64,000 nucleotides of DNA. It comes from Shewanella sp. MBTL60-007 (lineage in GTDB: Bacteria; Pseudomonadota; Gammaproteobacteria; Enterobacterales; Shewanellaceae). The notes under the pieces were generated by a model, which was given only the letters and a program-made list of their open reading frames with translations, ran no database searches and was not told the DNA's origin. Position 1 is the first letter of the stretch; the number at the start of each line of letters is the position of its first letter. The DNA lies in assembly GCF_019654915.1 (NCBI RefSeq), contig NZ_BPET01000019.1, forward strand, positions 1 through 64,000, read 5' to 3'. The translations under genes were made by a program, and so were the position numbers. Positions 7,969 to 17,224 of this stretch are shown here, piece after piece.

Positions 7969-9405
7969 TTGAAGCGATTAATAATAAGCTGCATTACTGT
8001 TTTATACGCGGCCTCTTTGCCAGTCTGCGCAAAGGACACTGATAAACCAAAAAGCTGTGCGCTCAGTACACTTGCCCAGCCACTCTATGATGCAGAGCAG
8101 AAAATTCAATATCGCCAGCTCGATAATGGCTTACAAGTGCGCACTCTGCCCCTTAAAAACACCCAAGCCGTCTCCATTGCTAGCCAGTTCGATGTAGGAT
8201 CTCGCAATGAAGTGAAAGGCCAAACCGGTTATGCCCATCTATTTGAACATATGCTGTTTAAAGGCAGTAAAAATGCCCCCGGCGATAGCTATACCCAGAC
8301 CATGAGCGCCTTAAGTGGCCAGTTTAATGCCAGCACCTTTTTTGATTTCACCAACTACTACCTGACGATTCCCTCTCAGGCACTCGAGTTGAGTCTATGG
8401 CTGGAGGCCGACCGCTTTCGTTACCCAACGCTCAATGAAACCACAGTCAAAAATCAGCAAGGGGCTGTGCTTGAAGAGATGGCCACCAGCATAGATAACC
8501 AGCCCTATGTACGCAAAGCGATGGAGTTTTTACTGTCACAGGTTGAAGGCACGCCCTATGGCCATGCGGTGATCGGCAGTGTAGAAGATGTCAAAGCTGC
8601 GACACCCGAGAGTTTAAATGCATTTCATCAACAGTTTTATCGCCCCGATGCCATGCAGCTCAGCTTAGTGGGCGATATTCCGCCTCAGACGCAATCATGG
8701 ATAGACGCGCAGCTTGGCGACTGGCAGGCGCCGGATATCGAACGCCTCCAACTGAGCGACCTTAAGATACTTCCTAAACCTGTGCATGGCGAAATCATCG
8801 ATGAACGTGGCCCTTGGCCGGCAGTGCTCTTTGCTTGGCATACCGCTGGGACCAATTCAGCCGATGCTCCGGGACTAGCGTTGCTCGAAGCCTACTTGTT
8901 TCAGAACAAGAGCAGTTTAATTCAGGGCACTAGCCTTAAGGATCCCGACCAACTGCTGAGTTACTCGATTCCCTTAACCATGGCTCACCACGGCATGACA
9001 AACTTAGTATTGGTGCCCCGCGCCCGCACTTCGCTCGATAAGCTCAGTGACAATGTCGAGTCATTGATAGCCTCTGTTGCCGCACAGCCCATAGATGATG
9101 AGCAGCTTTGCCAGTTAAAGCAGATCTGGCTCAACAAGGCGTTATCCACTCTAGACTCGCCGTCACAGCTAGCGAGAAGCCTTTCGGCTACTCAACCACG
9201 AGATAGACTCCATCCCCTCACCGAGCCATGGCAACGTATCGATGCAGTTAGCGCTAAAGAGCTACAAGCCATCGCCCAAAAGTACTTTAGCGGCAATACT
9301 GTGCGTCTGGATCTGCTACCACCTTGGTATATTCGCGCCACCAAATCGATTCTAGAGTTCCTCCCTAAAGGAATGACCGACAGCCTTGAAGAGAGCGTGA
9401 TGTGA
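7969..9405 (+). CDS. M16 family zinc metallopeptidase, catalytic partner, exported
   Basis: A 478-residue pitrilysin/insulinase-family protease. It starts at TTG with AAGGA upstream and has a signal peptide (about 1-21, ending PVCA). The inverted zinc motif HLFEH is at about residues 90-94, and the distal zinc ligand Glu lies in VLEEMATS about 75 residues later, the expected spacing. Only one M16 half-repeat pair is present (about 480 residues), so it should pair with another chain. The following gene overlaps the stop codon and encodes a non-catalytic M16 protein, giving a heterodimer like the mitochondrial processing peptidase or bacterial two-gene M16 systems. It probably acts on peptides in the periplasm. 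Confidence 0.9.
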   Translation: MKRLIISCITVLYAASLPVCAKDTDKPKSCALSTLAQPLYDAEQKIQYRQLDNGLQVRTLPLKNTQAVSIASQFDVGSRNEVKGQTGYAHLFEHMLFKGSKNAPGDSYTQTMSALSGQFNASTFFDFTNYYLTIPSQALELSLWLEADRFRYPTLNETTVKNQQGAVLEEMATSIDNQPYVRKAMEFLLSQVEGTPYGHAVIGSVEDVKAATPESLNAFHQQFYRPDAMQLSLVGDIPPQTQSWIDAQLGDWQAPDIERLQLSDLKILPKPVHGEIIDERGPWPAVLFAWHTAGTNSADAPGLALLEAYLFQNKSSLIQGTSLKDPDQLLSYSIPLTMAHHGMTNLVLVPRARTSLDKLSDNVESLIASVAAQPIDDEQLCQLKQIWLNKALSTLDSPSQLARSLSATQPRDRLHPLTEPWQRIDAVSAKELQAIAQKYFSGNTVRLDLLPPWYIRATKSILEFLPKGMTDSLEESVM

Positions 9406-10967
9406 TGCCCCATATAATAACGCTACTGATGAGAATGCTAATGAAACCTCTGACAAAGCTCGGCTCATATACTCTCACAGCTGGCATACTCCTGAGTGCG
9501 CTTGGCTGTCAGCAGACGCATATCGAATTTACCCCAAAGGCTGAACCGCAACTCCCCGTATTCGATAAACTAAAGGGCGCACCAGAAATTACGCCGCTTA
9601 ACTATAAAGAGTGGCGCCATTCTGAGCCTGTCTCTATTACTCCCAAACTTGATCTATACCTGTTTGATGACACCTTATCGGGTCTAAACCACCTCTCATT
9701 GGTTGCTTACAGCAGCATGCCGATGATAAATCTAGATGTACTCGTGCAAGCTTTTAAGGAGAAAAGAACTTGGCTAGTTCAGCAATCAACACTTGCCTGC
9801 GCAGAGAGCCTAAGTATTCGCCCAAGTATGCACAGCTTGACCATTAGTATCGACTGCCCAGACTCCCCCGCTCTTACCAGTGAGCTGTTGATGCAATTTT
9901 GGCAAGCAGGTAGTTTTGACGAGCTAGACATAGCGAATGTGCGCCGCCAACTCAAGTTGGCTAAACATATTAACGCCTACAGCGGCGCCGAAATCGATGA
10001 TGTGTGGGCTAAGAAAATTCTCGGTGAACAGCATGTTTATAACCAAGCGCTCAACGATAAAACCCTTGCCGATGAGCTCGATTTAGACAAACTGAATCAA
10101 GTTAAAAAACAAATTTTAGGCCAATCTAATTGGGCGCTTTTAATCAATTCTAGCCTTGAGCAAGACAAGGCGTTTATCTCAGCGCTGAGCCAACAGTTTG
10201 AGTCGAAAATTGCTAGCACGCCATCAACCCTATCTGTCATCAATAGCGAAGCTAACACTGAGCCCAACTTAAACAATAGCCTTAGCAATAACCCTAACAA
10301 TAGCCCAGTGAACAGCCCAGCCATCCCCCTAGGCAATGATAACAAGACACTGTTTATCATCGATGCTCCGGGTAGCGTGCAAACACAAGTACGTATTGGC
10401 TATCCACTGAATGCGAACAACAAAAATATCGAAAGTATTCAAGACTGTAAGCTGCTGGCCAGCTGGCTTGGGCGCAGCTTTTCTGGACGGCTTTACTACG
10501 ATCTTCGCGAAGTGCGCGGCTTAACTTACGGCATTTATGGCCGCTGCTTTGATAACCCGCTATCACGCACACTGAAATTTTATGGCAGCACTAAGCTTGA
10601 GCACACTGGCGCCTTTATCAGTGGCGTGCTGGATCACCTCACATTGGCGACACAAACGCCCCCATCGGCTGTCGAAGTGGACGCCTTAACCACTTACCTC
10701 ACCAGCCAAAAGATGCTACGTCAGGCAAACTTTCGCGCGGTAGAGGTCGATACCATTAAGCAACTTATCCGCGGTGGGTCGCCTGAGCAGGAGCAACAAG
10801 CAGCAGACAGACTCGCAGCACTCACACCTGAGCAATTACAACAGATTGCCAGCTCGGTGTTTAACAACACTCCCTACATCGTCATTCGAGGCGATAGAGA
10901 TAAGATCGAAGCCGATCTAAAAGACAAGTTACCTGAATGGAAGATAGTCGAAGCCATGGCAGACTAG
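9405..10967 (+). CDS. M16-like lipoprotein, non-catalytic partner subunit
   Basis: About 520 residues, overlapping the preceding stop (GTGATG over TGA), so translation is coupled. The lipobox LSALGC lies after a hydrophobic stretch, so the protein is probably anchored by a lipid. An ATG at 9441 would give a more usual lipoprotein signal length, so the start is uncertain. No HxxEH motif is present. The C-terminal M16 signature YYDLREVRGLTYGIYG, which contributes substrate-binding Arg and Tyr, is present at about residue 365. A low-complexity Asn/Ser-rich linker lies near residues 285-310. It is read as the structural and substrate-clasping half of an M16 pair with the upstream gene. Confidence 0.88.
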   Translation: MPHIITLLMRMLMKPLTKLGSYTLTAGILLSALGCQQTHIEFTPKAEPQLPVFDKLKGAPEITPLNYKEWRHSEPVSITPKLDLYLFDDTLSGLNHLSLVAYSSMPMINLDVLVQAFKEKRTWLVQQSTLACAESLSIRPSMHSLTISIDCPDSPALTSELLMQFWQAGSFDELDIANVRRQLKLAKHINAYSGAEIDDVWAKKILGEQHVYNQALNDKTLADELDLDKLNQVKKQILGQSNWALLINSSLEQDKAFISALSQQFESKIASTPSTLSVINSEANTEPNLNNSLSNNPNNSPVNSPAIPLGNDNKTLFIIDAPGSVQTQVRIGYPLNANNKNIESIQDCKLLASWLGRSFSGRLYYDLREVRGLTYGIYGRCFDNPLSRTLKFYGSTKLEHTGAFISGVLDHLTLATQTPPSAVEVDALTTYLTSQKMLRQANFRAVEVDTIKQLIRGGSPEQEQQAADRLAALTPEQLQQIASSVFNNTPYIVIRGDRDKIEADLKDKLPEWKIVEAMAD

Positions 10968-11038
10968 CCGCTGAAGCTTTAACTGGATAAGCTTTAAACA
11001 GAAAACAGCGTTTTTTGGTGGTGTCGCCACATCCTAGA

Positions 11039-11108
11039 AAATAAACCCAATAAAGATTTCAGTTCTTTGTAAATCGGGTCGCATTAACTTGCAAAATTGG
11101 GTTTATTT
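11039..11108. promoter_or_regulatory. 13-base inverted repeat upstream of parM
   Basis: AAATAAACCCAAT (11039-11051) and its exact complement ATTGGGTTTATTT (11096-11108) flank a 44-base spacer. The right arm ends 12 bases before the chosen parM start. It could be the operator or centromere-like ParR site of this module, by analogy with the plasmid R1 parC region that lies upstream of parM. No iteron series was seen. Confidence 0.6.
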
Positions 11109-11120
11109 ATAGGAACACTC

Positions 11121-12134
11121 ATGCATTCAAGCATCATGAAATTCGCCATCGACGATGGCTCGACCAACGTTAAGATCAGCTGGCTTGAGGACGGTCAAGT
11201 GCGTAGCGTGACCTCGCCTAACTCTTTCCGCAAAGACTGGAAAAGCGCAGCGCTACTTAGCGACCGTAAGGTGTTCAACTATCAAATCGCGTCGACCAAA
11301 TATACCTACGATGCCACCTCTGACAAGGCACTTTCGACGACCCATGTTGCCTTTCAGTACGATGACTTAAATCTACTATCAGTACACCATGCTCTACTAC
11401 AGACAGGTGTTAAGCCTTGTCCCGTTAGTATCCTAGTCACCCTGCCTATCACCGAATATTACAAGGCCGATGACTGCCAGAAGAACGAAGACAACATCGC
11501 TCGCAAGAAAGCCAACCTAATGCGAGAAATAACCCTTAACAAGGGCGAGCTATTTACCATAGTCGATGTTGAAGTGCTACCCGAGAGCCTGCCAGCGGTG
11601 CTAACCACCTTAATGGATTCAGGGGTCAATGAATTTGCCAAGTCTTTAGTTATCGATTGCGGCGGCACCACCCTTGATATGGGTGTCATTGTTGGTGAGT
11701 TTGACGATATCTCCGCCGTGTACGGCAATGCCGAGATTGGCGTATCTATGGTCACCAACGCAGCGCGCAAAGCCTTGGCCGCAGCCGACAGCGACGCCAG
11801 CTACTTGGTGGCTAACGAGCTGATTAAGCGCCGCCATAACCGCGAGTTTGTTGAAGAGGTGATCAATGACATCAGTAAAGTTGATTGGGTGCTAGAGCGT
11901 ATCGAAGATAAAATTGCCGAGCTAGGCGCGGCAGTTGCCTACGAAGCCAAGACCTTCACTCGCAACCCAAACCGCATCTACTTAGTAGGCGGTGGCGCTA
12001 TGCTAATTGAAACTGCGATTCGCGAGGCCTACCCTTCGCTAAACGATAAAATTGTCATGGTCAAAGATCCTCAAGAGGCCTTGTCCCGTGAGATCTGCTG
12101 CTATCACGCGGCAGAACCAAGCGACGCGGCGTAA
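11121..12134 (+). CDS. parM: ParM/StbA-family actin-like ATPase, chromosomal
   Basis: A 337-residue actin-fold protein closely resembling plasmid R1 ParM along its whole length. It has the phosphate-1 motif DDGSTNVKISW near the start, VFNYQI, the VHHALL and LPITEYY stretches, the phosphate-2 motif VIDCGGTTLDMG and the adenosine motif YLVGGGAMLI. ParM polymerises with ATP and pushes apart ParR-bound DNA. The ATG at 11121 was chosen for AGGA seven bases upstream; an ATG at 11136 aligns better with R1 ParM. A ParR-like gene follows after 9 bases. The setting looks chromosomal, as no replication or toxin genes are near, so the role may be segregation of another replicon or something co-opted. Confidence 0.9.
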   Translation: MHSSIMKFAIDDGSTNVKISWLEDGQVRSVTSPNSFRKDWKSAALLSDRKVFNYQIASTKYTYDATSDKALSTTHVAFQYDDLNLLSVHHALLQTGVKPCPVSILVTLPITEYYKADDCQKNEDNIARKKANLMREITLNKGELFTIVDVEVLPESLPAVLTTLMDSGVNEFAKSLVIDCGGTTLDMGVIVGEFDDISAVYGNAEIGVSMVTNAARKALAAADSDASYLVANELIKRRHNREFVEEVINDISKVDWVLERIEDKIAELGAAVAYEAKTFTRNPNRIYLVGGGAMLIETAIREAYPSLNDKIVMVKDPQEALSREICCYHAAEPSDAA

Positions 12135-12143
12135 GAGGAAGCT

Positions 12144-12848
12144 ATGCGCATTCGATTCAATGTTAGCCTAGAACCTGAGCTCTACGACTCCCATAGCTAC
12201 GCCATCGCCAGCCTTAGGCAGTGGCAACAAGCGGAAAAAGAGCGTGATGACGACTCCGATACAGCACTGGTGCGGCGCAATCGCTTTCATCGTAATCTGT
12301 ATCTGTCAGGGCTGTTCCTGCATGAGCTCGCACCTCAGCTACCTTCTATGCTGGTGCAGATGTTGCAGCAAGACAAGGTGAACTGCAAAACCTTAGCGTC
12401 TCAAGTGCGCGCCGTTGGTCTGCCGCTGGAGAACGCTAACACTCGCGCGCTTACTGAACCCCAGTGGCAGAAGCTAACATCGCTACTCGAAAGCGCCAAC
12501 TTACCCGAAGCGCCTGTAGAAGCGCTTGGCGAAACAGCACTCATTAGCGAGCTAGCCCTCGAACAATTGCAGCAACAACTCAGCCTTTTACAACAGGGGC
12601 AGCAGCAGATGTTAACCGCTTTGGCAGACTTAGCAGCGGGAGCGGCTTCAACGGAAACGGGATCTGATTTTAGCGCTCACTTTAGTCAGCTAAAGCGCGG
12701 CCAAGATAAGCTGATGACCCAGATTAACACCCTGCGTGAGCAAGTTTCTGGTTCAGCTATTCCAACGACGCAGGCGCTAGCCGACAGCCCGAGTATCGAA
12801 ACCCAGCTCGAACGTGCCAGCCGAGTAAAATCTAAAGGCCTGTGGTAG
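12144..12848 (+). CDS. ParR-like partner of ParM
   Basis: A 234-residue protein downstream of parM with a 9-base gap and AGAGGAA as ribosome site. The N-terminal 60 residues (IRFNVSLEPELYDSHSYAIASLRQW, then RRNRFHRNLYLSGLFLHEL) have the strand-then-helices pattern expected of a ribbon-helix-helix DNA-binding domain such as ParR. The C-terminal half is Gln/Leu-rich and predicted coiled coil (about 130-210). ParR proteins bind the parC repeats and cap ParM filaments through a C-terminal tail. The identification rests on position after parM plus the N-terminal pattern. The protein is about twice the size of R1 ParR (117 residues). Confidence 0.7.
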   Translation: MRIRFNVSLEPELYDSHSYAIASLRQWQQAEKERDDDSDTALVRRNRFHRNLYLSGLFLHELAPQLPSMLVQMLQQDKVNCKTLASQVRAVGLPLENANTRALTEPQWQKLTSLLESANLPEAPVEALGETALISELALEQLQQQLSLLQQGQQQMLTALADLAAGAASTETGSDFSAHFSQLKRGQDKLMTQINTLREQVSGSAIPTTQALADSPSIETQLERASRVKSKGLW

Positions 12849-12895
12849 GCCTTTAACCTACTCTCTAGCATTCTAAATAGAAGATTAGAAACAAC

Positions 12896-12944
12896 AAAGG
12901 CAGAGCCAAGACTGAATATCCCAGTCAACGCTCTGCCTTTTTTG
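12896..12944 (+). terminator. Terminator after the parM-parR pair
   Basis: AAAGGCAGAGC (12896-12906) pairs with GCTCTGCCTTT (12930-12940) followed by a T run, with an internal GACTG/CAGTC extension. It separates the pair from the convergent dsdA. Confidence 0.85.
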
Positions 12945-12984
12945 TTATTGCGCTTATCTAGTGCGATAAACTAGCGCTTATACA

Positions 12985-14307
12985 TTAGTTAGCCGATTGC
13001 GCCAGATACTTGGCCATCTCTGTGGCTGGCACCATTCCGCCACCTGTCGCCCACACCACGTGCGTCGCGTTCGCCATCATATCGCTTGTCAGCCCCATAC
13101 GTGCCTGATATTCGCTATCAGCGCTCACTCTCAGTGCGCCCGGCATACCTGCAAGCGCCGATGGCTCAAGCTCGATACCTTCGCTCTTAGCCAGTAGACC
13201 GAGTAGATCATACATGTGCTGATCGCTTAGTGTGTAGTAACCATCGAGCATACGCTCCATGGCGCGGCCGACAAAACCTGATGCGCGACCTACCGCTAAA
13301 CCATCGGCTGCAGTCACGTTATCGATGCCTAAATCTTGCACCGCGATTTCGTCATGTAGACCCGTATGCACACCCAGTAACATACAAGGAGAATGTGTTG
13401 GCTCGGCAAAGAAACAGTGTACGTTATCACCAAAGGCTAGCTTAAGACCAAAAGCCACACCACCTGGGCCACCGCCCACACCACAAGGTAGGTAAACAAA
13501 TAGCGGATGCTCACTATCCACCTTGATGTCAGCCGCATCAAACTGCGCCTTTAAGCGCTCGCCAGCCACCGAGTAACCTAAGAAGAGGGTGCGCGAGTTT
13601 TCATCATCGATAAAGAAGCAGTTAGCGTCAGACTCTGCCGCCTTACGGCCTTGCTCAACCGCAACGCCATAATCTTGCTCATATTCATGTACCGACACGC
13701 CGTGGCTACGTAGCTTGTCTTTCTTCCACTGGCGCGCATCGGCAGACATGTGCACGCTCACCTTGAAACCAAGCTTGGCACTCATGATGCCGATAGACAT
13801 GCCTAAGTTACCGGTCGAGCCTACCGCAATACTGTAACCACTAAAGAAGTTACGCATCTCTTCAGTGAATAGCATTTGGTAGTCGTCAGACTCTTTGAGT
13901 TTACCCGCTGCAATCGCTAGCTTTTCGGCGTGGGTCAGTACTTCATAAATACCGCCGCGCGCCTTGATAGAGCCTGAGATCGGCAGGTGACTGTCTTTTT
14001 TCAGCATCAATTTACCGGCAATCTTTTGGCCGTACTTGGCTTCTAGCGCCTGCTTCATCTGAGGGATTTCAACCACTTCAGACTCGATAATACCGTTAGC
14101 CGCTGCCGTTTCAGGAAAAGCTAGTGCTAGATAAGGCGCAAAGCGCTGTAAACGTGCACTGGCATCGGCCACATCTGTGCTGTCTAAACCTACAAACGGC
14201 AGGGCTTCGACTAAGTTAGTCGCCTTAGTTTCAAACCAGCTAACTTCTTCTAGCTTGATAAGCTGAGTCAGCAAAGGGAAGTCGTTTATCAGTTGTTCAG
14301 TGTTCAT
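12985..14307 (-). CDS. dsdA: D-serine ammonia-lyase (D-serine dehydratase)
   Basis: A 440-residue PLP enzyme (E. coli DsdA is 442) converting D-serine to pyruvate and ammonia. The PLP-binding lysine is in SGSIKARGG near residue 116. The glycine-rich phosphate loop AVGSTGNLG and the GVGGGPGG segment are present. The start was set at the ATG at 14307 preceded by GGGGA; the reading frame extends 11 codons further without a better signal. It lies 22 bases after dsdX in the same direction, and the divergent LysR gene is dsdC, reproducing the E. coli dsd locus although the order here is dsdX-dsdA. D-serine is a component of marine organic matter and some peptidoglycan. Confidence 0.97.
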   Translation of the reverse strand: MNTEQLINDFPLLTQLIKLEEVSWFETKATNLVEALPFVGLDSTDVADASARLQRFAPYLALAFPETAAANGIIESEVVEIPQMKQALEAKYGQKIAGKLMLKKDSHLPISGSIKARGGIYEVLTHAEKLAIAAGKLKESDDYQMLFTEEMRNFFSGYSIAVGSTGNLGMSIGIMSAKLGFKVSVHMSADARQWKKDKLRSHGVSVHEYEQDYGVAVEQGRKAAESDANCFFIDDENSRTLFLGYSVAGERLKAQFDAADIKVDSEHPLFVYLPCGVGGGPGGVAFGLKLAFGDNVHCFFAEPTHSPCMLLGVHTGLHDEIAVQDLGIDNVTAADGLAVGRASGFVGRAMERMLDGYYTLSDQHMYDLLGLLAKSEGIELEPSALAGMPGALRVSADSEYQARMGLTSDMMANATHVVWATGGGMVPATEMAKYLAQSAN

Positions 14308-14329
14308 GGTTTTAGTTCCCCTTTTAGGA

Positions 14330-15667
14330 TTAAATAACATAAGACAGTGCGAAAGTCGCAGCCAATGCCACCAGCGAGGCGATAAAGGTTGCGGTGGTGT
14401 AATAGATAAATGTTTGTTTCATGGTGGCGCCTGTGTACTGCTTAACCAGCCAGAACAGTGAGTCGGTAACAATAGTGCAGCCAATTGCACCAGAGCCGAT
14501 AGCCAAGGTCACGATAACTGGGTTTAAGTCTGGGTACAGCACCAACAGTGGTGACACAATCGCCGTTGCGCCCATCATAGCTACGGTGGCTGAGCCAACT
14601 GCAGCGTGCAAAATGATGGCAACTAGCCAAGCAAGCAGCACTGGATGCATATCAAGGTTAGCCAGAATTTGCGCCAAGCTGTCGCCCATGCCGCTGCCAC
14701 TTAATACGCCGTTAAACGCGCCACCCGCACCGATGATCAGCAGGATGTTAGCGATTGAAGCGAAACAGTCTTCGGTTTTGGTTAGCAAGCTACCCATGGT
14801 CATCTTGTTGCGCAGACCTAGCAGGTAGTACGCCACAAAGGCTGCGATAAACATCGCGGTGATTGGGTTACCGATAAACTCAAGGGTTGTGTAAAGCGTG
14901 CTGCCCGGCTCCATGTACAGCTCGGCCACTGTTTTAACCAACATCAAAATAATTGGCAAAAGGATGGTGAACAAGGTGGTGCCAAGTGAAGGTAGCTCAC
15001 TCTCTTGGCGAGTCGACACTTCGTTAAACTCAGCAGGTACGCTTAAGTGTGGCAGCTTGTCGCCAAACAGCTTAAGGAACAGTGGACCGCCAATTAACGA
15101 AGCCACTAGGCCTATTAGCAGACCCCAAATAATCACCGAGCCAACATCAGCCCCTAGTGCGTTAGTCACAAACAGCGCAGCTGGGTGTGGCGGCACGATG
15201 CAGTGTACGGCCATCAAAGCGGTACATAGCGGAATGGCGAGCTTTAGCAAAGAGGTATTGGTTTTACGTGCAATAGAAAATGCCAATGGAATAAGCAGAA
15301 CTACACCCACTTCCACGAACAGGGTGATGCCACAGATAAGACCCACCAGCACCATGATCACATCAGGGCTTAAGTAGCGTGACTTTAACAGGGTGATGCC
15401 AATTCGCTCGGCTGCGCCTGAGATCTCCATCATCTTACCTAAGATGGTGCCAAGACCGATAACGATAGCCAAGAAACCGAGAGTACCACCAATACCAGAC
15501 TCCATCGCCTTGATCATTTCAAGTGGTTCCATGCCCATCATGCCGCCCACAAAGAAGCTGGCTAACAAGAGCGCTAGAAAAGGATGCAACTTGAACTTAA
15601 CGATGCTGATGACAATCAACAAGATACTGCTAAGCAGAGTACCGATAATCCACAGTTGTGATTCCAT
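14330..15667 (-). CDS. dsdX: DsdX, D-serine transporter of the Gnt permease family
   Basis: A 445-residue inner-membrane protein with about 12 hydrophobic segments and features of the gluconate/H+ symporter (GntP) family, including [20 protein letters not shown] and [19 protein letters not shown]. coli DsdX has 445 residues. The substrate call rests on the adjacent dsdA and dsdC; the family also carries gluconate transporters. It is the first gene of the dsdXA operon. A LysR-type box in the divergent region with dsdC is probably its control site. Confidence 0.93.
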   Translation of the reverse strand: MESQLWIIGTLLSSILLIVISIVKFKLHPFLALLLASFFVGGMMGMEPLEMIKAMESGIGGTLGFLAIVIGLGTILGKMMEISGAAERIGITLLKSRYLSPDVIMVLVGLICGITLFVEVGVVLLIPLAFSIARKTNTSLLKLAIPLCTALMAVHCIVPPHPAALFVTNALGADVGSVIIWGLLIGLVASLIGGPLFLKLFGDKLPHLSVPAEFNEVSTRQESELPSLGTTLFTILLPIILMLVKTVAELYMEPGSTLYTTLEFIGNPITAMFIAAFVAYYLLGLRNKMTMGSLLTKTEDCFASIANILLIIGAGGAFNGVLSGSGMGDSLAQILANLDMHPVLLAWLVAIILHAAVGSATVAMMGATAIVSPLLVLYPDLNPVIVTLAIGSGAIGCTIVTDSLFWLVKQYTGATMKQTFIYYTTATFIASLVALAATFALSYVI

Positions 15668-15822
15668 TGTATTTCTCTATTTAGTTAAAAGAAGTAAAAA
15701 GTGGCGCTATTAAAGCCAATCAATGAAATGCTGACAAAAGATATAAATTGCTGTTCGCTTGAGCCAGATTGTGGCAACAAGCGCTCAGGCGTCACAAAAG
15801 TGGGGGTTACATGATCTAAGCT

Positions 15823-15835
15823 TCAACTGTGTTGA
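15823..15835. promoter_or_regulatory. LysR-type box between dsdX and dsdC
   Basis: TCAACTGTGTTGA is a perfect palindrome with the T-N11-A form of LysR-family sites. It lies in the dsdX-dsdC intergenic region and is the likely DsdC binding site. Spacing to the promoters was not established. Confidence 0.6.
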
Positions 15836-15898
15836 TGTAATCGGCGCTAAAAAGTGACTTAGGGTAAAATGCTCACATCAAAATTTGAGAAGTTAGTC

Positions 15899-16843
15899 AT
15901 GTACTCCCAACAAGATGTGTTCAGCAGAAGTCGCCTACTCAGCAGCTATCAGCTGGCAAAACTGCATACCTTCGAAGTGGTGGCACGCCACCAATCCTTT
16001 TCCCTTGCCGCCGAGGAGCTTTGCGTTAGCCCCTCAGCCGTGAGTCATCGAATTACTGCACTGGAGAATGAGTTAGGCTTTAAGTTGTTTGCTCGCTTTC
16101 ATCGCAGGATTGAGCTAACAGAAGATGGCAAGCGGCTGTTTTCAAAGTTGAAAGACAGCTTAAAAAGCTTGAATCAGGAAGTGTTTGAGATTAAAAACCA
16201 AGAGGTATCGGGTAAACTGACAGTTTACTCGCGCCCCTCTATTGCACAGTGTTGGCTGGTGCCCAAAATTGCCGATTTCAGCCGCCAGTATCCGGCCATT
16301 TCAATCAATATTTTGACCGGCAACGAAAATGTTAACTTCAACAGCTTTCATATCGATCTCGCCATCTACTACGACAATCACCCCCGCAGTAAACTGTTTT
16401 GCCAGCACTTGATGGACGAGACTATCATGCCTGTCTGCAGCCCTGAGTACGCCGCCGAGCATGATCTCATCGGTAAGCCGGAGCACTTGAGTCGCTGCAC
16501 CTTACTGCACGATAACCAAGCCTGGGAATATGACTCAGATTGTGATGAGTGGAAGTATTGGGCCGATAAACAGGGCCTCAGCATTGATGATAACCGTTCT
16601 ATCGGTTTTGACCGCTCAGACTTAGCCGTTATCGCCGCCATGAACCATGCAGGCATAGCCATGGGACGCGGACAATTAGTGAGTAAGCGCATTAATCGAG
16701 GCGAACTCATCGCCCCTTTTGCCGGCCAGCAGGTCGCATGCGAACAGACTTATTATGTGGCTTCACACGATAAGGACCTTAACCCTAAGGCTAAGCTGTT
16801 TGTGGATTGGTTAAAGCAACAAGCTAATTTGGCTTCCCAGTAA
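15899..16843 (+). CDS. dsdC: DsdC, LysR-type activator of D-serine catabolism
   Basis: A 314-residue LysR regulator. The N-terminal helix-turn-helix is at about 30-85 (FSLAAEELCVSPSAVSHRIT) and the substrate-binding domain follows. It is very similar to E. coli DsdC (311 residues) through segments such as SRPSIAQCWLVP and IGFDRSDLAVIAAMNH. The start at 15899 follows GAGAAG and gives the family length; an upstream ATG at 15869 is possible. It is divergent from dsdXA, the usual arrangement, and is expected to activate them with D-serine. Confidence 0.95.
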   Translation: MYSQQDVFSRSRLLSSYQLAKLHTFEVVARHQSFSLAAEELCVSPSAVSHRITALENELGFKLFARFHRRIELTEDGKRLFSKLKDSLKSLNQEVFEIKNQEVSGKLTVYSRPSIAQCWLVPKIADFSRQYPAISINILTGNENVNFNSFHIDLAIYYDNHPRSKLFCQHLMDETIMPVCSPEYAAEHDLIGKPEHLSRCTLLHDNQAWEYDSDCDEWKYWADKQGLSIDDNRSIGFDRSDLAVIAAMNHAGIAMGRGQLVSKRINRGELIAPFAGQQVACEQTYYVASHDKDLNPKAKLFVDWLKQQANLASQ

Positions 16844-16953
16844 TGCAGATACTCATGCTATTGCTTGCAAGGTTCTAAAATTTTGATAGCCAATCTATTG
16901 CTTGCATTAAGCTTGCGGCATAATGGCGCTAATTACATTACAGAGTCGTAAAA

Positions 16954-17223
16954 ATGGATAATCAGCAAGACAGTTACATGACTGAAGAAACCTTAATTGA
17001 AACAGTCGAAAATCAAATCGCCGATGGTGAACCTAAAAAAGTCAAAGAGACCTTAATGCGTTTGGTGATGACAGGCACGCCTCGCGAGGAAGCGATTCAA
17101 TGGATGGCTTGTGCGCTAGCGATAGAGGTGAGTGATGTGATGCTAAATAACGCCTCGTTTAACGAAAAGCGTTACAACCAGCATTTAGATGCATTACCAA
17201 ATTTAGATTGGATGGAAGACTGA
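16954..17223 (+). CDS. Conserved small acidic protein of unknown function
   Basis: An 89-residue soluble, acidic protein ending LPNLDWMED, with no signal peptide or membrane segment. It was not recognised. Codon use and the intergenic spacing look normal, and the gene overlaps no other. Its last codons run straight into the ribosome site proposed for the LRR gene downstream (GGAAG at 17214-17218), so the two may be translationally coupled. Confidence 0.75.
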   Translation: MDNQQDSYMTEETLIETVENQIADGEPKKVKETLMRLVMTGTPREEAIQWMACALAIEVSDVMLNNASFNEKRYNQHLDALPNLDWMED

Positions 17224-17224
17224 T

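Noticed and set aside
10974..10997. Direct repeat AAGCTTTAA (two copies, 15 bases apart) as parC iterons
   Set aside because: Only two copies of a low-complexity word, next to the end of the M16 gene; too little for a centromere claim.
11097..12848. Evidence for an integrated plasmid beyond parM-parR
   Set aside because: Looked for rep, toxin-antitoxin, integrase and attachment-site repeats on both sides; none seen.
14421..15377. Long plus-strand reading frames opposite dsdX
   Set aside because: They mirror the codon pattern of dsdX and resemble no protein.
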